This document shows, piece by piece, positions 4,582-6,120 of a stretch of DNA of 6,120 nt; position 1 is the stretch's first letter, and each line of letters opens with the position of its first letter. The notes under the pieces were generated by a model. It ran no database searches. It saw only the letters and a list, made by a program, of their open reading frames with translations, and was not told where the DNA came from. A program made the position numbers and the translations under genes. This stretch comes from Candidatus Nitrosopumilus sp. Its GTDB lineage: Archaea > Thermoproteota > Nitrososphaeria > Nitrososphaerales > Nitrosopumilaceae. Location: assembly GCA_022758935.1 (NCBI GenBank), contig JAEMQG010000072.1:1-6120 (forward strand), written 5' to 3'.

Positions 4582-4854
4582 ATCTTTCAAATCTTCTTTT
4601 ATTTCATCATTGTCCACATTATTAATTTGAATATCTGAGTTTGTTTTTTGCTTCTTTTTTTGTAATTCTTCTTCTACTCGTTTTCCATATGTACCATTGA
4701 TTAATTCCTCATTTAGTCTATCAAAATGCATAGCAATATACCGTGAATTATCACTGATCATGACTTTACTACGTAAAACTAATAGAAAAGCATTTTGTAA
4801 TATAGCCATATCATGTGAAATTAAGGATTTGAGAATGAAATCCACAAGTATCAT
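4579..4854 (-). CDS. Hypothetical 91-residue protein with a charged tail
   Basis: Not recognised. Residues 1-60 look like two or three amphipathic helices (Leu/Ile/Met-rich, with Met-Ala-Ile-Leu-Gln-Asn-Ala-Phe-Leu-Leu-Val-Leu at 16-27). The last 30 residues are highly charged and probably disordered: a run of Lys/Gln, then Asn/Asp/Glu/Lys. There is no clear membrane segment, cysteine or catalytic motif. The start is uncertain: ATG at 4854, or an in-frame ATG at 4809 giving 76 residues. Neither has a clean TATA box at -27; a CATAAAG stretch near 4901-4907 would give a short leader for the 4854 start. The stop codon is inside the T-rich 3' element. It is divergent from the VOC gene, sharing a 120-base intergenic region with it. 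Confidence 0.6.
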   Translation of the reverse strand: MILVDFILKSLISHDMAILQNAFLLVLRSKVMISDNSRYIAMHFDRLNEELINGTYGKRVEEELQKKKQKTNSDIQINNVDNDEIKEDLKD

Positions 4855-4974
4855 TTTCTTTATGTGTTCAATGTTGGTTTCTACCGTAATTTCTACAAAT
4901 CTTTATGGGAATGTTTAGTTATGCCATGATGACTTTTAATGCAAGTATCAAGTCTAAATAATCATCAAAATATC

Positions 4975-5355
4975 ATGTCTAGAACATTAAAGGCCACTTC
5001 GATGGATCACGTCAACATGACAGTAAAGAACTTAGATGTAAGTGTAGAATTTTACAAAAATCTTTTCGGCTTTGAAATTAAAAAAGAACAGCCCGAAGAC
5101 AAATCCAAAATTATAGGAAATGATTCCATCAAACTATGTCTTTATGAAAATTCTGAGATGAAACCCGAAGGTGCAATTGCCCATTTTGGGTTTCATGTGG
5201 AAAATTTTGATGAAATTATGGAGATATGCAAGTCACTGGGTGTCAAAATATATTATGACGGTCCTGTCCAATTTGAAAAATCGCGATCAATTTACATTAG
5301 TGACCCAAGCGGATATGATATTGAGTTAAGTGAAGTTCTTGGAGGGGGATTATGA
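4975..5355 (+). CDS. Glyoxalase / vicinal oxygen chelate (VOC) family protein
   Basis: A one-domain VOC protein made of two beta-alpha-beta-beta-beta modules. From the ATG at 4975 it has 126 residues, the usual size. Module one has Met-Asp-His12-Val-Asn-Met-Thr-Val followed by Asp-Val-Ser-Val-Glu-Phe-Tyr-Lys-Asn-Leu-Phe-Gly-Phe, the standard VOC opening. Module two has Ala-His70-Phe-Gly-Phe-His-Val and ends in Ser-Asp-Pro-Ser-Gly-Tyr-Asp-Ile-Glu117-Leu. His12, His70 and Glu117 are likely metal ligands, with a Glu near position 58 as a possible fourth. Members include glyoxalase I, extradiol dioxygenases, epimerases and fosfomycin-modifying enzymes; nothing here decides between them. The frame extends to an ATG at 4939, and a shorter start exists at 5002; 4975 is preferred because TTTTAAT near 4933-4939 would put the transcript start about 12 bases before it. 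Confidence 0.9.
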   Translation: MSRTLKATSMDHVNMTVKNLDVSVEFYKNLFGFEIKKEQPEDKSKIIGNDSIKLCLYENSEMKPEGAIAHFGFHVENFDEIMEICKSLGVKIYYDGPVQFEKSRSIYISDPSGYDIELSEVLGGGL

Positions 5356-5548
5356 CTACAAGAATTAACGGCCGTATCAAAAATTATTTCTTGTCTTATA
5401 CTTGATCAGACAATCTATACTGCAATATTTCTCATGTCTCAAATTAAAGATGTATGAAAATCTTGGATAATGATCAAAAAACGAGAAAGAGATTCACATG
5501 ATATCAGGCTAGCACTTAAAATGGTTCTTGTAAGTGATTAATGGTATA
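5356..5548. other. Intergenic stretch between convergent genes
   Basis: No convincing gene. Two very short plus-strand frames exist: a 17-codon one at 5352-5405 overlapping the VOC stop codon (ATGA) and a 23-codon one at 5470-5541, basic in composition. The VOC gene is not followed by a copy of the recurring T-rich element; TTATTTCTTGTCTTA at about 5387-5401 is the only T-rich candidate. Confidence 0.5.
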
Positions 5549-5570
5549 ATTTAGGAAAAGAGTTTAGAAT
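5549..5570 (-). terminator. Bipartite T-rich 3' element after the fibronectin-type gene
   Basis: On the minus strand TTCTAAACTCTTTTCCTAAAT begins almost directly after the TAA at 5575-5573. It is one of the clearest copies, with both the TCTAAACTC and CTAAAT halves. Confidence 0.65.
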
Positions 5571-5572
5571 TT

Positions 5573-6120
5573 TTAGAGAGTTTTTCCTGTGGTGCATTTT
5601 TGTGCTCCATCAATGTATCCAGCAAGAGAAACATTTGTAGTACATGATTCGTATGAAGTTCCAGCAGGATATTTCATTGGACCAAGCATGATAACCACTT
5701 TACCAAAAGTGTCAGTTATGCCCGAACCGGTAAATATTTTTGATTGAATAGTTGTTTTTACTGATACTGAAGCGCCTGAAATGGAATTACCCCCAGAGTT
5801 TACAATTACTGTGGTTTCAATCTTTTTGTTTGTTGAACTAAGTTTGATAGTTTGAGCAGTAATGCTAGAGACAGAAAGTTGCAGAGATGGTGCTGTTTGT
5901 GTAGTTGCAGCTGCTGGATTTGATGGAGAGCCAGTACCAATTACATTAACTGCGGATACTCTATAGTTGTATTGTGTACTTGCTACAAGACCTGTGTTTG
6001 AATATGATGTTGTAACAGAAGGTGTGGTTACAACTAGAGTTGTAAATCCACCACCACTTGGTGATTCACGTTCAATCTTGTAGCCGATAATTGGAGAGCC
6101 TCCATCTGATGATGGTGCAT
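5573..6120 (-). CDS. Surface protein with fibronectin type III and Ig-like domains, C-terminal part
   Basis: The frame is open to the window edge, so the N-terminal part lies beyond base 6120; 181 residues are visible. Residues 1-74 are the larger part of a fibronectin type III domain: Gly-Gly-Ser-Pro-Ile-Ile-Gly-Tyr-Lys-Ile-Glu-Arg, a Thr/Ser-rich strand, Gly43-Leu, Tyr50-x-Tyr52-Arg-Val-Ser-Ala-Val-Asn-x-x-Gly61, then the Ser-Pro-Ser-Asn end. Residues about 79-155 look like a bacterial Ig-like/invasin-type domain (Ile-Ser-Gly-Ala-Ser-Val-Ser-Val, then Thr-Asp-Thr-Phe-Gly-Lys-Val). Two cysteines near the end (159 and 175) could form a disulphide. The composition is Ser/Thr-rich, as in secreted archaeal proteins that are often glycosylated. 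There is no C-terminal membrane anchor. The role is probably extracellular, in adhesion or the cell envelope, but this is inferred from domain type only. Confidence 0.88.
   Translation of the reverse strand, partial: APSSDGGSPIIGYKIERESPSGGGFTTLVVTTPSVTTSYSNTGLVASTQYNYRVSAVNVIGTGSPSNPAAATTQTAPSLQLSVSSITAQTIKLSSTNKKIETTVIVNSGGNSISGASVSVKTTIQSKIFTGSGITDTFGKVVIMLGPMKYPAGTSYESCTTNVSLAGYIDGAQKCTTGKTL

Noticed and set aside
3539..4918. Plus-strand open frames at 3539-3775, 4147-4329, 4373-4561 and 4697-4918
   Set aside because: They lie mainly opposite the channel gene and the 91-residue gene and give Ile/Phe/Cys-rich products typical of reading the antisense of AT-rich coding sequence.
5470..5541. 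23-codon basic frame after the VOC gene
   Set aside because: No TATA box or ribosome site at a fitting distance and no recognisable motif.

Overview
The window looks like a piece of an ammonia-oxidising archaeal chromosome (Nitrososphaerota/Thaumarchaeota, Nitrosopumilus-like). The evidence is the C-terminal half-repeat of an archaeal TATA-binding protein at the left edge, a very AT-rich composition, TATA boxes about 27 bases upstream of start codons with no Shine-Dalgarno site (leaderless mRNAs), and T-rich archaeal-style terminators. The genus is an inference; the archaeal assignment is firm. I see no rRNA, tRNA, CRISPR array, transposase or phage gene.

Layout: (1) 1-677, plus strand: the end of tbp, its terminator, and a small Cys-rich protein. 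(2) 793-1740, minus: a 315-residue helical protein of unknown function, convergent with the preceding gene. (3) 1900-3430, minus: single-gene units, namely a 48-residue ribbon-helix-helix protein, a cupin, a DUF1059 protein and a 42-residue protein with eight cysteines. Most have their own promoter and 3' T-rich element. The RHH and eight-Cys genes are easy to miss because of their size. (4) 3502-4581, minus: a secreted/membrane protein with the features of a prokaryotic pentameric ligand-gated ion channel (pLGIC), bracketed by two perfect 25-base direct repeats. (5) 4579-4854, minus: a small charged-tail protein, divergent from (6) 4975-5355, plus: a glyoxalase/VOC-fold protein. (7) 5573-6120, minus: the C-terminal end of a large surface protein with a fibronectin type III domain and an Ig-like domain.

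The genes do not form an obvious operon or pathway. The connecting structure is regulatory: at least eight places carry the same bipartite 3' element, read along the transcript roughly as TCTAAACTCTTTTT followed a few bases later by CTAAAT. It sits at or just after stop codons, and two copies have no recognisable gene upstream of them. The most notable items are this terminator family, the archaeal pLGIC homologue, and the direct repeats that make the channel gene look like an excisable cassette.
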